Below are positions 16,066 to 25,388 of a stretch of 35,274 nucleotides of DNA, one piece after another; within the stretch, counting starts at the first letter, position 1; every line of letters begins with the position of its first letter. A program made the position numbers and the translations under genes. The notes under the pieces are model-generated. The model was not told where the DNA came from. It saw only the letters and a program-made list of their open reading frames with translations, and searched no databases. Source of the stretch: Cytophagales bacterium (GTDB taxonomy: Bacteria; Bacteroidota; Bacteroidia; Cytophagales; Spirosomataceae). The stretch is taken from positions 1 to 35,274 of the forward strand of contig JAAFKE010000006.1 in NCBI GenBank assembly GCA_013298215.1, written 5' to 3'.

Positions 16066-16311
16066 ATGAACAATCTAATTTATGTAATTATAATCGGCGG
16101 CGTTTCGGGCTGGTTAGCGGGTCTCATCAGAAGTGGCTATGGCTTCGGTCTGATTGGAAACATTATTGTAGGTATTATTGGAGCCTTCGTGGGCAACTGG
16201 GTATTTGGCAAATTAGGTATCTCGATGGGAGCAGGTATCGTAAGTACGATCATAACCTCTGTTATTGGTGCGTTATTGATACTTTTCATCATTGGGCTTT
16301 TCAAGAAGTAA
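16066..16311 (+). CDS. GlsB/YeaQ/YmgE-family small membrane protein
   Basis: The 81-residue protein is almost entirely three membrane segments rich in Gly and Ile (YVIIIGGVSGWLAGLIRSGY, GLIGNIIVGIIGAFVGNWVF, ending in LILFIIGLFKK). This is the glycine-patterned family called transglycosylase-associated, often linked to general stress responses. No enzymatic activity is established for the family. It is monocistronic, followed by a terminator-like hairpin at 16344-16392. Confidence 0.85.
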   Translation: MNNLIYVIIIGGVSGWLAGLIRSGYGFGLIGNIIVGIIGAFVGNWVFGKLGISMGAGIVSTIITSVIGALLILFIIGLFKK

Positions 16312-16343
16312 ACCAATAACGCAACTCAGAGAAAACGTACTTT

Positions 16344-16392
16344 AAAGGGTGGCACGTCTGGCGTACTTAAACGCGGCCGTGCCACTTTCTTT
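16344..16392 (+). terminator. Candidate terminator after the GlsB-like gene
   Basis: An 8-bp perfect stem GTGGCACG (16349-16356) with CGTGCCAC (16378-16385) is extended by two G-U pairs and one A-U pair and followed by TTTCTTTT on the plus strand. The loop is long (21 bases), so this is moderately supported. Confidence 0.5.
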
Positions 16393-16536
16393 TGTTATCA
16401 TCACGCAGGCGGGGTTCTCAGATATACCCGCTACAACCTTTTTAAACGCACTCGCACCTGGCGACGCGGCGGTGTTCGAGCTTCAAAAATGGCAACGAGG
16501 CCACACCCGCTGGAATCTTGAAACCGAGCGGCTTCA

Positions 16537-16555
16537 CCGAGCTAAAGTAGCTCGG
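16537..16555 (+). terminator. Short hairpin, possible terminator
   Basis: The perfect 8-bp stem CCGAGCTA/TAGCTCGG with a 3-base loop is followed by ATATTTT on the plus strand. It lies in the otherwise empty 275-bp gap between the GlsB-like gene and the convergent 60-residue membrane protein. It may be a second terminator for readthrough or a repeat-derived hairpin. Confidence 0.35.
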
Positions 16556-16586
16556 ATATTTTCGTACAGAGTAGATTCTGTTTGTT

Positions 16587-16769
16587 TTAGTGTCCCGTAT
16601 TGTTGGTGTATTTGGCGCGGCCAAAGATCCACAGCATCAGTAACGTGCCTACAATGGCCGTAAAAGTGTCGGTGAACCCCCAAAGTATGATTTCTATGAG
16701 CAGAAAAATTCCAATATTTACGTAGTTAGGTAGCGTAGTATCTTGCTGATGCGGGTCGTGTTGAGACAT
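16587..16769 (-). CDS. Small membrane protein, unknown function
   Basis: The 60-residue protein has a polar N-terminus (MSQHDPHQQDTTLPN) and two hydrophobic stretches (YVNIGIFLLIEIILWGF and FTAIVGTLLMLWIFG). It lies 52 bp downstream of the SLC45-like transporter on the same strand, so it may be co-transcribed and could assist it, but no family is recognised. Coding potential is supported by the clean start and membrane topology. Confidence 0.6.
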   Translation of the reverse strand: MSQHDPHQQDTTLPNYVNIGIFLLIEIILWGFTDTFTAIVGTLLMLWIFGRAKYTNNTGH

Positions 16770-16821
16770 GGTTTTTTACTTTATTTTTTTGACCCGCAAA
16801 GTTAAAAAAAAATCCTGAACT

Positions 16822-18159
16822 TTAATGGCCACCCCCGCTCATGGGCAAATTTGTTTCGTCGGATATTTTATTAGTTTTTATAAGCATGGTGGCCGCCGCC
16901 GCAATGAGCAAGCAAACCCCCGCAAAAGTGATGGCCTTGGAGGGATCGTTGCCCAGAAAATTTTTGAGTATGTACCCAAAAGTCAAATTCTGGATAATCA
17001 TCGGTATTACGATCATCATGTTGATGATGCCCATGTACACCCCGTAGCGTTCTTTGGGAATCTGGCCCACCACCATCAAGTACGGGATTCCCATCATACT
17101 GGCCCAGCCAATGCCAAAACCCGTGATGGCAGGGAAGAGCAGGTACTTGTTTTCGATCATTGAAAAGGCCAAAAAACCCACGCCCGCCAGCACCAAACAC
17201 ACCGCATGGACCAGTTTGGGGGAGTATTTTTTGGCAAACCAAACCAAACTAAACGCCGTCAAGAACATCACAATATTATACCAGCCGTTCACGAGGCCAG
17301 TCCAGCCCACTGCTTCTTCGTAGCGTTTGGGGTCTTGGGCGGGCGTAATTTTCCAGACCGACAGCGCGATGCTCTTGGAGGAATTTTGCCAATAACAAAA
17401 CAGGGCGTACCATTGAAATAAATACACCAAGGCCAGCTGCCACATAATTTTGGGCATAAACCTGATGGCCTTGAAGGTGTCGGTAATGGGCGAAAACAAA
17501 TTGAGCGGCGCGCTTTTGATCTCGTGCAGTTCGGCGGCGGTTGGCGGTATCTCGGGAGTAGTTTTCATGCTCCACCAGATAGAACCGATCGAACACAGTG
17601 CCCCCAGAAAAAACGAGGCATACACCCACGTGGGCAACGCGCCAGTGGTACCAACGAAAATAAACGGAAAGATAAAAAGCGAAACGTTGGAGACCGTTTG
17701 ACCCAAACCAGTGAAAAAACTCTGCGACTGAAAGCCCATTGCCTGCTGGTCGGGCGGCAGTTTGTCGGCAATGAAGGCGCGGTAGGGTTCCATGGCGGTG
17801 TTGTTGCCAGCGTCTAAAATCCAGAGCAGGCCCGCCGCCATCCAGAGCGAACTACTAAACGGATACACAACCAACGCCAGGCTGCACATTAGGGCGCCTA
17901 TTAAAAAATAAGGCTTGCGCCGACCCCAACGCGGATGCCACGTTTTGTCGGACAACGCACCGATAATTGGCTGAACGAGCAAGCCCGTAATGGGGCCAGC
18001 CAGGTTAAGCATCGGAATTTGGTCGGGGCTGGCTCCCAAAAAATCATAGATGGGATTGACCGCGCTTTGCTGGAGCCCAAAACTGTACTGAATACCAAAA
18101 AAACCAACGTTCATGTTGATGATTTGCGAAAATGACAGGCGGGGTTTAGAAAGACTCAT
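16822..18159 (-). CDS. SLC45-like MFS sugar transporter
   Basis: The 445-residue protein has 12 predicted membrane segments. The region PIIGALSDKTWHPRWGRRKP (about 64-83) is the MFS motif A between helices 2 and 3 in the form typical of the SLC45/GPH-like sugar carriers (GALSD ... GRR+PY). It probably imports a disaccharide such as maltose or sucrose with protons, at the inner membrane. No glycosidase or regulator is next to it to fix the substrate. The start ATG is at 18159, divergent from the secreted protein at 18309. Confidence 0.85.
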   Translation of the reverse strand: MSLSKPRLSFSQIINMNVGFFGIQYSFGLQQSAVNPIYDFLGASPDQIPMLNLAGPITGLLVQPIIGALSDKTWHPRWGRRKPYFLIGALMCSLALVVYPFSSSLWMAAGLLWILDAGNNTAMEPYRAFIADKLPPDQQAMGFQSQSFFTGLGQTVSNVSLFIFPFIFVGTTGALPTWVYASFFLGALCSIGSIWWSMKTTPEIPPTAAELHEIKSAPLNLFSPITDTFKAIRFMPKIMWQLALVYLFQWYALFCYWQNSSKSIALSVWKITPAQDPKRYEEAVGWTGLVNGWYNIVMFLTAFSLVWFAKKYSPKLVHAVCLVLAGVGFLAFSMIENKYLLFPAITGFGIGWASMMGIPYLMVVGQIPKERYGVYMGIINMMIVIPMIIQNLTFGYILKNFLGNDPSKAITFAGVCLLIAAAATMLIKTNKISDETNLPMSGGGH

Positions 18160-18215
18160 GGATTAAGTTTTGGTATTGCGCATTTTTTGACCACAATAAT
18201 ACTAACTAAATCAGA

Positions 18216-18223
18216 TACTTTTG
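18216..18223 (+). promoter_or_regulatory. Candidate -7 promoter element (TAnnTTTG)
   Basis: TACTTTTG matches the Bacteroidetes -7 consensus exactly and lies 86 bp before the 18309 ATG. The nearest upstream TTTG is 26 bases away, longer than the usual spacing of about 19, so support is weak. Confidence 0.3.
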
Positions 18224-18308
18224 AACTTTTTAAACTTATGCAGCCCGATCATTTGTATTTCAGGGCTGTTTAGCCCCATTTTTGTATTCTCAAACCTTAC
18301 CTTAGACC

Positions 18309-19709
18309 ATGCCACGGGTACTATATTTTCTTTTTTTCTTGGGTTCATTTGGCGGTTATTCCCAAAGCAACACAACCGCTTCCGAAATAGATTCGCTCCA
18401 CAAATGCGTTGGTAGTGCCATTCGCTACCTTCAAAACACCCAATGCACCACCACCATCGAAGGCCAACAATACGCTGGCGAATGGCCCGCTTTTATGCAA
18501 ATGCACACCCAGTTCTTTCTATTGGGTAGCACCCGAAAATACCGTGACTCAAACTGCTTCACGACGGCGGCTATTCATAACATATTGGCCGAGATGTACT
18601 TGACCGACTCCGCTGCACTGCCAAACGTAAAAGGAATGCTCCAGAAAGCCTATCCCGAAATACTAACCTACCGCACTGGCGGGGCCTTCAACTTTTGGAA
18701 ACGCCTGCCCCCCAACCGCGACCTTCGGCGGGGAGCCGAACCCGACCCCGTTCCGTTTGTGCGCCGGCCAACGCAATACAAACTCAAATCGAGGTACATA
18801 AACAACGCCGCCAACGTCGAAAACGATGCCGACGACACGGCTTCGGGCAACTTGGCGGTGTTGTTACACCATCAAATAATTGGCCACGACACCGTCAGTA
18901 CGGCCAGCGCACCCGTGTTTGATGCCTTCACTGATCGCGACCGAAAAAACCGCCACTGGTACAATTATCTTTTCAATGGCGTGCCCAATTCGGGGGCCTA
19001 TCTGACGTGGCTCGGCCCCGAGGCGCATTTCAAAAAATGGCACATCGCCAAAAGTATTTACCAAAATTCTTATTTCTTTTTACCCGCCAGCATTTGCTAC
19101 CCTGTGCCCTATAAGGCTTATTTGCCCTACGGCACAAACGACGTGGATGCCATCGTGAACGCCAACGTACTTGCCTATTTGGCACAAAAAGGAGACCTCC
19201 TCACCAGCCAAGGCGTGGCGGGCGCAAATCGTTTTATAGACCACCAAGTTAAGTTCCGAAAACTCTGGCGAGCCGGGCATTACTACCCCAACACCTACCA
19301 TTTACACTACGCTGTTTCGCGGGCCTTTCTGGCGGGCGATACCGCCCTGCGGGCATCTTCGGAGGCTCTGTTGGCTCACTTGGTCAAAAACCAACTACCC
19401 GATGGGCGTTTTTTGAGCCGCCGCAAGGTAAACCACCGAGACGTACTCCAATCGTCGGCGTACAGTTTATTGGCCATGTTGAATTTCAAAAAAGCGGGCT
19501 TGGCCGTTCCGATGTCGCCCATTCGCCAAACAGTTGCGTATCTGCAAAGCGTCAGAAAAACAGCCCCCGACGGCACATACTTTTGGGAAGGCGGCGTGTT
19601 TTTTTCGGGTGGTACGGTGGTGCGAAACGTACTTTATTTCACCTCCGATGCCTACACAACTGCCCTGGTGGTTGGCGCACTACAAAAATATCTCACGGCC
19701 TTGAGGTGA
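18309..19709 (+). CDS. Secreted protein of unknown function, probable alpha/alpha toroid
   Basis: This 466-residue protein has a signal peptide (MPRVLYFLFFLGSFGGYSQ). The body is helical, with repeating elements such as AIRYLQNTQ near the start, ANVLAYLAQKGDLL and VAYLQSVRK near the end, the spacing seen in prenyltransferase/terpene-cyclase-like or glycosidase-type toroids. It also has the acidic motif NVENDADDTASGNLAVLL (about 168-185), a DxDDT-like segment as in terpene-cyclase-fold proteins, although here the protein is exported. I do not recognise a family with certainty. Its last 17 bases overlap the convergent gene at 19693. Confidence 0.7.
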   Translation: MPRVLYFLFFLGSFGGYSQSNTTASEIDSLHKCVGSAIRYLQNTQCTTTIEGQQYAGEWPAFMQMHTQFFLLGSTRKYRDSNCFTTAAIHNILAEMYLTDSAALPNVKGMLQKAYPEILTYRTGGAFNFWKRLPPNRDLRRGAEPDPVPFVRRPTQYKLKSRYINNAANVENDADDTASGNLAVLLHHQIIGHDTVSTASAPVFDAFTDRDRKNRHWYNYLFNGVPNSGAYLTWLGPEAHFKKWHIAKSIYQNSYFFLPASICYPVPYKAYLPYGTNDVDAIVNANVLAYLAQKGDLLTSQGVAGANRFIDHQVKFRKLWRAGHYYPNTYHLHYAVSRAFLAGDTALRASSEALLAHLVKNQLPDGRFLSRRKVNHRDVLQSSAYSLLAMLNFKKAGLAVPMSPIRQTVAYLQSVRKTAPDGTYFWEGGVFFSGGTVVRNVLYFTSDAYTTALVVGALQKYLTALR

Positions 19710-20694
19710 GAGCCGTGGCTGGCAATACTGTCAGCATGAGTATGGTTTGAGCCGTGCCAACGGCAATGGCAGTGTGAGAAGAAGTGAAGACGGCTTTGTA
19801 AATACTAAAGGCATCGTTCAGTTTTACGCCGTAAGTTTTTCGGTTTCCGTGCCTATCGTCCAATATTACTTTGCCATTGCAGGCCGTATATAGATCGTAT
19901 TTAGGGCCAGCCACTTTGCTCCAAATTAGGCCCGTATTTTCAAAAACCTGCTTGTGGTGGCGGCTGTAAAGTCGCCCTTTTTTGCCAATCCAGCCCCCCA
20001 TTGCCACGTAATCGTATTGATTATCAAACTGCACTTCGTGAAAAATACTGTTGCCTATTTTTTCTTTTTGTAGCCATTTATTGTTCTCGTAGGCATACAA
20101 ATGTGTGCGGTTTGGTGTGTACACAAGCGCATAGGCTTGGCCGTTGTGGGGGTTTAGTTTCACGCACCAGACCATTTTTAGGGCGCTGCCATAAACTTTA
20201 GTCCACGTTTGTCCACGGTCGGTACTTTTCAAGATAAACCCCCGTGGAATTGTCTTTTTGGAGTGGGCAATGGCCGAATTACCACCGCAAATAAAAACCG
20301 TTTCGGCGTCTACAACGCACATATTGTAGAAACAGGCGTTTTCGTAGCCCTTCAATTTGAGGGTTTGCCACGTTTTGGTGCGCAGATTATGGTGGTAAAT
20401 AACGCCGCCGTCGCCGCATGCAATGATGTTTTGGGCATCGAACTTATCCATTTTATAAATATCAACCCCCAAGCTGGGGTAACTCACATTGGCCAGGTTG
20501 CCTGTGGTGTCAATGGTTTTAAGCGTGCCGTACTTGCCACATATCCAATACTTGGCCTCGGCCACTGGCATGATGTCATAATACGACGAATCGCTGAAAC
20601 TTGTTCCTTGCTTCAAGACCCGAAACTCCACGTCTTGGGCGCGTATTATTTTGCCGCCAGCGAGCAGCATAACGATGAGTAGAAATTTATTCAA
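19693..20694 (-). CDS. Secreted Ycf48/BNR-like beta-propeller protein
   Basis: The 333-residue protein has a signal peptide (MNKFLLIVMLLAGGKIIRAQ). Propeller blades are suggested by repeats such as YWICGKYGTLKTID, IACGDGGVIYHH, VFICGGNSAIAH and AMGGWIGKKG, and by one clear Asp-box (STDRGQTW, 157-164). This pattern is that of photosynthesis-stability-factor-like/BNR repeat proteins, which in Bacteroidota are usually exported and of unknown ligand. It overlaps the convergent 18309-19709 gene by 17 bp at the 3' ends. It is a stand-alone gene, with 120 bp to pyrB. Confidence 0.75.
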   Translation of the reverse strand: MNKFLLIVMLLAGGKIIRAQDVEFRVLKQGTSFSDSSYYDIMPVAEAKYWICGKYGTLKTIDTTGNLANVSYPSLGVDIYKMDKFDAQNIIACGDGGVIYHHNLRTKTWQTLKLKGYENACFYNMCVVDAETVFICGGNSAIAHSKKTIPRGFILKSTDRGQTWTKVYGSALKMVWCVKLNPHNGQAYALVYTPNRTHLYAYENNKWLQKEKIGNSIFHEVQFDNQYDYVAMGGWIGKKGRLYSRHHKQVFENTGLIWSKVAGPKYDLYTACNGKVILDDRHGNRKTYGVKLNDAFSIYKAVFTSSHTAIAVGTAQTILMLTVLPATALTSRP

Positions 20695-20814
20695 AATGTA
20701 CGTAAGGGTTTAACCAGAAACTCCACAAATATAGCAAAGTGCCGTTTTTATTCAAGGCATATCCACCGAGCTGGCAGACATATTTTCTTTGCAAGTTGGT
20801 ATTTGAGGCCTTAC

Positions 20815-21741
20815 CTACTGTTGAGCCAGCAAATACAAGACGGCCATTCGGACGGCCACCCCGTTTTCGACCTGGTCCAAAATAATGGAGTGTGGCGAGT
20901 CAGCGGCATCGGAGGTTAGTTCTACCCCCCTATTTATGGGGCCTGGGTGCATCAGAACGATCTCTTTGTCGAGTTGGTCGAGCATCGTTTTAGTGATCCC
21001 AAAATAAAGCGAGTACTCGCGCAAGCTCGGGAAGTACTTCACTTGGAGGCGTTCCAACTGAATCCGCAGCACGTTGGCAACGTCGCACCAGGCCAGCGCT
21101 TCGCGCACGTTGTGGCTTACCTTCACGCCCAACGAACTGATGTATTTGGGAATCAGCGTGGACGGCCCGCAGACCATCACTTCTGCGCCCTGTTTTTGGA
21201 GGCAAAATATATTCGACAGTGCCACCCGCGAGTGCAGAATGTCGCCGATGATGGCCACCTTTTTACCAGCGAGATCACCCAACTTTTCTCGAATCGAAAA
21301 ACTGTCTAACAGCGCCTGCGTGGGGTGTTCGTGGGTGCCGTCGCCAGCATTTATGACATTGGCGCGGATTCGGTCTGACAAAAAATGGGGTGCCCCTGGG
21401 CTACTGTGGCGCATCACAATCATGTCCACTTTCATGGCCAGTATATTATTGACGGTATCGAGGAGTGTTTCACCTTTTTTGACCGAACTGCTCGACGATG
21501 AGAAGTTTACGACATCGGCCGATAAGCGTTTTTCGGCCAGTTCGAAGGAGAGCCGGGTGCGGGTCGAATTTTCAAAAAAAACGTTGGCAATTGTCACATC
21601 GCGCAGCGACGGCACTTTTTTAATGGGTCGATTAATAACTTCTTTAAACTCGCGGGCGGTGTCTAAGATCAGTTGAACGTCGTCGGCACTCAGGTTTTTG
21701 ATACCTAACAAGTGCCTGACCGAGAGTTGATTGCTTGCCAT
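20815..21741 (-). CDS. pyrB: Aspartate carbamoyltransferase catalytic subunit
   Basis: The 308-residue enzyme transfers the carbamoyl group from carbamoyl phosphate to aspartate, the first committed step of pyrimidine synthesis, in the cytoplasm. The carbamoyl-phosphate motif STRTR is at 59-63 and the 80s loop (SSSSSSVKKGET) follows. HPTQALLD (139-146) binds the carbamoyl phosphate. R-x-Q-x-E-R (RIQLER) and HPGPINRG (about 263-270) complete the aspartate site. Length and motifs are complete. No pyrI, pyrR or attenuator is visible nearby, and the upstream neighbour is the unrelated type IX module. Confidence 0.97.
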   Translation of the reverse strand: MASNQLSVRHLLGIKNLSADDVQLILDTAREFKEVINRPIKKVPSLRDVTIANVFFENSTRTRLSFELAEKRLSADVVNFSSSSSSVKKGETLLDTVNNILAMKVDMIVMRHSSPGAPHFLSDRIRANVINAGDGTHEHPTQALLDSFSIREKLGDLAGKKVAIIGDILHSRVALSNIFCLQKQGAEVMVCGPSTLIPKYISSLGVKVSHNVREALAWCDVANVLRIQLERLQVKYFPSLREYSLYFGITKTMLDQLDKEIVLMHPGPINRGVELTSDAADSPHSIILDQVENGVAVRMAVLYLLAQQ

Positions 21742-21825
21742 TGGTGGAAAAGATTTGGCAAAGATACAAAAAAGGCAGGAACTTGCGCCCCTGCCCCTTC
21801 TATAAAACCACTAATCGTCGTTTGT

Positions 21826-24216
21826 CTACAAACTCAATATCTTAATCTCAGTGCGGCGGTTTTCTTGGTGCTGTGCTTCGGTGCATTTCACGCCGTCTTT
21901 GCATTTATTCACCAATATACTTTCGCCGTAGCCAGTGGCCACAATCCTATTTTTTGCGATTTTCTTTTTGAAAATATACGCCACCGCCGATTTCGCGCGG
22001 TTGGCCGAGAGCGTTTTGTTGCTTGCTGTACTACCCCGGCTGTCGGTATGCGAACGGAACTCCAGTTTCATTTTAGGGTATTTCTCCATCAGTGTCACCA
22101 ATTTATTGAGTTCCTTGCCCGCGTCTTTTCTGATAGTAAACTTGCGGTAGTCGTAATAGATGTTTTCTACTTTTATGATGTCACCCTTCTCGAACAATAT
22201 AAGGTTGGCGGTTGTGTCTTGTAGCACTTTCAAGCGATTACCTGCCGTACCAAAATTGTCTTTCAGACCCTCGAGCGCATAAAAGCAACCTGGATCAACC
22301 TCAAACGCATAGGCTCCGTCGTCGGTTGTGATTATTTCTTGGCTCGATCCGTCGCACTCATCCTTCAAAATAACTTTTACACCTTCGAGTGGCTGCATAT
22401 CTTTTTGTGCCAAGGCCATGCCTCTGAGCATCACTTTGCTAACCCTTTGGGGCGCACTCCCCTTTTCTTTTTCGAGCGGAATCTCCAAGCGTGTTGGTGC
22501 GTCGTCGGTCAGGTCTTTGGTCGAAAACCCAACATTATTATTAAAATACCCATCAAGCGATGCTTTCAACAAAAAGTCGTTGTCGGCATTGAGGCAAAAC
22601 TTAATCATCCCATTATCGTCGGTCATGTTTTGGGTAGTCTGCCCGTCGGTCGTCTTGTTGGCGGCCTCCACGTTGGCGTTTCTGAGCGGCTCGTTGGTTT
22701 CGGCATCTACCACTTTCACGAACAGCTCACGACACGGATACAAAGGCCCCTCGCGCTCGAAACGGTAAATATCGTCGTCCACTCCACCCCTACGGCGGTT
22801 GCTGCTCAAAAAGCCCGACTTACGCTCGCCGTCGGCAATAATCCCGAAATCATCTTTGTTAGAATTGATCGGCGCCCCCAAGTTGAAAGGCTTTTTCGGG
22901 ATTGTTCCCTCGATCATTTGAACGAAATAAATATCTAAATCACCCAAACCTGGGTGGCCGTCCGACGAAAAGTATAGATTCCCTTTCTCATCAGCAAACG
23001 GAAACATCTCGTTTCCTTTTGTGTTCACAGAGGGTCCTAAATTAATGGGTTCTCCCCACTTGTCGCCTTCGGCTTTGGCCACATAAATATCGGTACCTCC
23101 CATACCACCTGGACGGTCGGAGGCAAAATACAGATACTTATCGTCGCCCGATAGTGTTGGGTGCCCCGTCGAATAATCATCGCTGTTGAGGGGTAATTCC
23201 TGCACCTTACCCCACTTGAGATCCTTGCCATATTCGGCCGAGTATAACTTCAATTTATTGATTCCATCTTTGCTGGTCTTGTATTTACCGTTCAAAAAAT
23301 TGTTTCGGGTAAATATCATCCGATTGCCGTCTTTGTAGAAAGTAACAGGGCCTTCGTGGTATTTTGAATTGATAACTTTGCCCATTTCCTTTACCGCAAT
23401 TGGCGAGTCGTCTTGTGCACCCACCACCACACCATTGGCCGTACTTGGGTAAAAACCCAGCGTCTTGGTGTCGTTCGAGGTTGGCGCGGTATACTCGTCG
23501 CTTCCTAACCAGTATCTTTTCGAGGCCGATTTCTTGTTTTTCGCCTCCGAACCACCCAGAGAGGCTGCTTTATCACCACCCGATGCTGGCAAGTCGGATA
23601 GGTAGTACAAGTCTAAAAATGGGGTGTCGTTCCAGGCAAATTTGCGTTTTATGGCTCCACCCTCGTTGCGCCCCGACACGAATACAATTCCTTTTTTAAA
23701 ATATGTGGGGCTAAATTCTGCCTTTCCTGAGTTCATTTCTAAGTAATCTACTCGGTATTTTGAGGTGTTTTTTTGTAGTACCGATACATCGTTGTACAGC
23801 TTTCCGAATGATTTACCACGGTTATCGTCTTCTTGCATACGGCTAAACTTGTCGTAAGCGTCTTGCGCTTCTTTGTATTTTCCGTTGCTGGCCAGGGCCT
23901 GTGCAAAGTACAGATGGCACTGTACGTATTCGCCTGTGAGGTCATTACCACCTCCAATAAGCTCCCGGTATATTTTTTCGGCATTTGGGGTATCTCTTAT
24001 TTGGCGGTAGCAATAGGCTAATTTTGCCATCGCCGACATTTTTTCACCCTCTGTCAGTTTACCTTTCAACACATCTTCGTAAATGGGTATAGCTTTGGCG
24101 TAGGCCAAAAGATCATACTGTTTGTTGGCAGCACTTAGGGTCATCTGCGCTCGACCGTTGGTACTGACAAACAGCAGGGCAAAAATGACGGAACTAAATA
24201 TAATTCTGAGTTTCAT
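21826..24216 (-). CDS. OmpA/PD40/TPR outer-membrane protein of the type IX module (PorE-like)
   Basis: The 796-residue protein has a signal peptide (MKLRIIFSSVIFALLFVSTN). Domains in order are TPR-like helices (about 30-145), a PD40/WD40-like propeller (about 165-480, with PTLSGDDKYLYFASDRPGGM and DEKGNLYFSSDGHPG), one or two carboxypeptidase-regulatory-like beta domains (about 490-660), and an OmpA C-terminal domain (about 680-796) with the peptidoglycan-binding motif RSHTDSRGS near 719-727 and a following NRAKSAVAYI. This is the PorE-type layout that anchors the type IX machinery to the cell wall, and it is a common partner of SprF-like proteins. Three such genes in a row (adhesin, SprF-like, this one) suggest one functional unit. 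It lies 166 bp downstream of the SprF gene. Confidence 0.9.
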   Translation of the reverse strand: MKLRIIFSSVIFALLFVSTNGRAQMTLSAANKQYDLLAYAKAIPIYEDVLKGKLTEGEKMSAMAKLAYCYRQIRDTPNAEKIYRELIGGGNDLTGEYVQCHLYFAQALASNGKYKEAQDAYDKFSRMQEDDNRGKSFGKLYNDVSVLQKNTSKYRVDYLEMNSGKAEFSPTYFKKGIVFVSGRNEGGAIKRKFAWNDTPFLDLYYLSDLPASGGDKAASLGGSEAKNKKSASKRYWLGSDEYTAPTSNDTKTLGFYPSTANGVVVGAQDDSPIAVKEMGKVINSKYHEGPVTFYKDGNRMIFTRNNFLNGKYKTSKDGINKLKLYSAEYGKDLKWGKVQELPLNSDDYSTGHPTLSGDDKYLYFASDRPGGMGGTDIYVAKAEGDKWGEPINLGPSVNTKGNEMFPFADEKGNLYFSSDGHPGLGDLDIYFVQMIEGTIPKKPFNLGAPINSNKDDFGIIADGERKSGFLSSNRRRGGVDDDIYRFEREGPLYPCRELFVKVVDAETNEPLRNANVEAANKTTDGQTTQNMTDDNGMIKFCLNADNDFLLKASLDGYFNNNVGFSTKDLTDDAPTRLEIPLEKEKGSAPQRVSKVMLRGMALAQKDMQPLEGVKVILKDECDGSSQEIITTDDGAYAFEVDPGCFYALEGLKDNFGTAGNRLKVLQDTTANLILFEKGDIIKVENIYYDYRKFTIRKDAGKELNKLVTLMEKYPKMKLEFRSHTDSRGSTASNKTLSANRAKSAVAYIFKKKIAKNRIVATGYGESILVNKCKDGVKCTEAQHQENRRTEIKILSL

Positions 24217-24382
24217 GGTTCAGAGATACTAAGATTGAAAAACTTGAATTTTGGCATTACCGCACAACCAGAAGACCAACGATTCTTATTGTTAATTATG
24301 AAAAAAAGGTACATCCGCACAAAAACTGAGCATTTCGAGTTTTGGGGGGATATACCTTTGGTACTAAAAAAATATGGTGGTA

Positions 24383-25384
24383 TTAGAAGTAGCGCGGAGT
24401 CAATATTTTGCTCTTGCTAAATCCAAACTCGTAACGCAACATAAATTCGTGGCTGGGAATGTTTCCAATCTTACCGTTGTGACTAAATCCGTTTAATGTC
24501 CAGTCGTAGGCATAGCCAAGTCTAAATTGTGGTGTTAATTGAAGTTCCAACATGGCCACGATTGCATCGCCCGAGACGATGGCACGGTTGCTTTGCTGGT
24601 CACCGATGATCCGCGTTTGGTTCCAGCGGTACGAGCCGCCGATCGCAATTCGATCGTTGAACCAAAAGTTTACGTTGCCGTCTAAGCCTACGCCAAAACC
24701 AGTTACATACTTAGCCAGCATCGAGGGCTTTACTTTGAAAGCACCGCTGCCCAACACAAACCCCGCCATACTGTAAACGTGGCGCTGCTGCGTTGCGTCT
24801 TCGCTAAAACTGGATGTAACCTTGTTTTTGAGTACGTTTGGCATAGATACTCCAAAATACCCACGGTCGTTGCTTAGAAAAAATCCGCCACCGAAGTTGG
24901 GGAGTATTTTGCTAAAATTATCGGCAAAGGCTACGTCTGTACCATACTGGCCAGGGGTAGTTTGAACCGACAAATAGTTTGCGTTCAAGTTGATTGCTCC
25001 GCCCTGCAAGCCCAACGAAAGTGTTGTACGCTCACTGAGTTTGACCCTAAACGAATAAGATGCAAACACACCAGTCTCGTTAAAAATACCAATTTGGTCA
25101 TTATAAATCTGTAATCCCAGGCCAGCCTTCTCGCTATTGAGCGGTGCATCGATGGTGAAGGTCATGGTTTTGGGTGCACCAGGCACTCCTCCCCATTGGT
25201 TGCGGTAAAGTGCAGTTGCGCTCAGAACGTCGCGATTGCCCGCGTAGGCTGGGTTCAGCGCCAGCATATTGAACATATACTGAGAGAACATTTTCTCTTG
25301 TTGCGCTTGGATTTTAATACTGCTGGCTATTGTAGCCAGCAGTATTAAAATTGCCATTCTTTTTTGGATTAGACTTCTTAACAT
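24383..25384 (-). CDS. PorP/SprF-family type IX secretion membrane protein
   Basis: The 333-residue protein has a signal sequence and the family's diagnostic N-terminal segment (MFSQYMFNMLALNPAYAGNR, then ALYRNQWGGVPGAPKT). It continues as an outer-membrane barrel with alternating strands and ends FGFSKSKILTPRYF. SprF proteins are needed to export or attach the gliding-type C-terminal-domain adhesin encoded immediately upstream. Here only 4 bases separate the adhesin stop from this ATG, so the two are co-transcribed. The pairing adhesin-SprF is the expected dedicated one. Confidence 0.92.
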   Translation of the reverse strand: MLRSLIQKRMAILILLATIASSIKIQAQQEKMFSQYMFNMLALNPAYAGNRDVLSATALYRNQWGGVPGAPKTMTFTIDAPLNSEKAGLGLQIYNDQIGIFNETGVFASYSFRVKLSERTTLSLGLQGGAINLNANYLSVQTTPGQYGTDVAFADNFSKILPNFGGGFFLSNDRGYFGVSMPNVLKNKVTSSFSEDATQQRHVYSMAGFVLGSGAFKVKPSMLAKYVTGFGVGLDGNVNFWFNDRIAIGGSYRWNQTRIIGDQQSNRAIVSGDAIVAMLELQLTPQFRLGYAYDWTLNGFSHNGKIGNIPSHEFMLRYEFGFSKSKILTPRYF

Positions 25385-25388
25385 TTTC

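Noticed and set aside
16349-16663. Plus-strand frame of 104 codons
   Set aside because: It runs through a terminator-like hairpin and into the opposite-strand membrane protein gene, with no recognisable features.
21712-22224. Plus-strand frame of 170 codons starting inside pyrB
   Set aside because: It runs antisense to pyrB and the OmpA gene, with no recognisable product.
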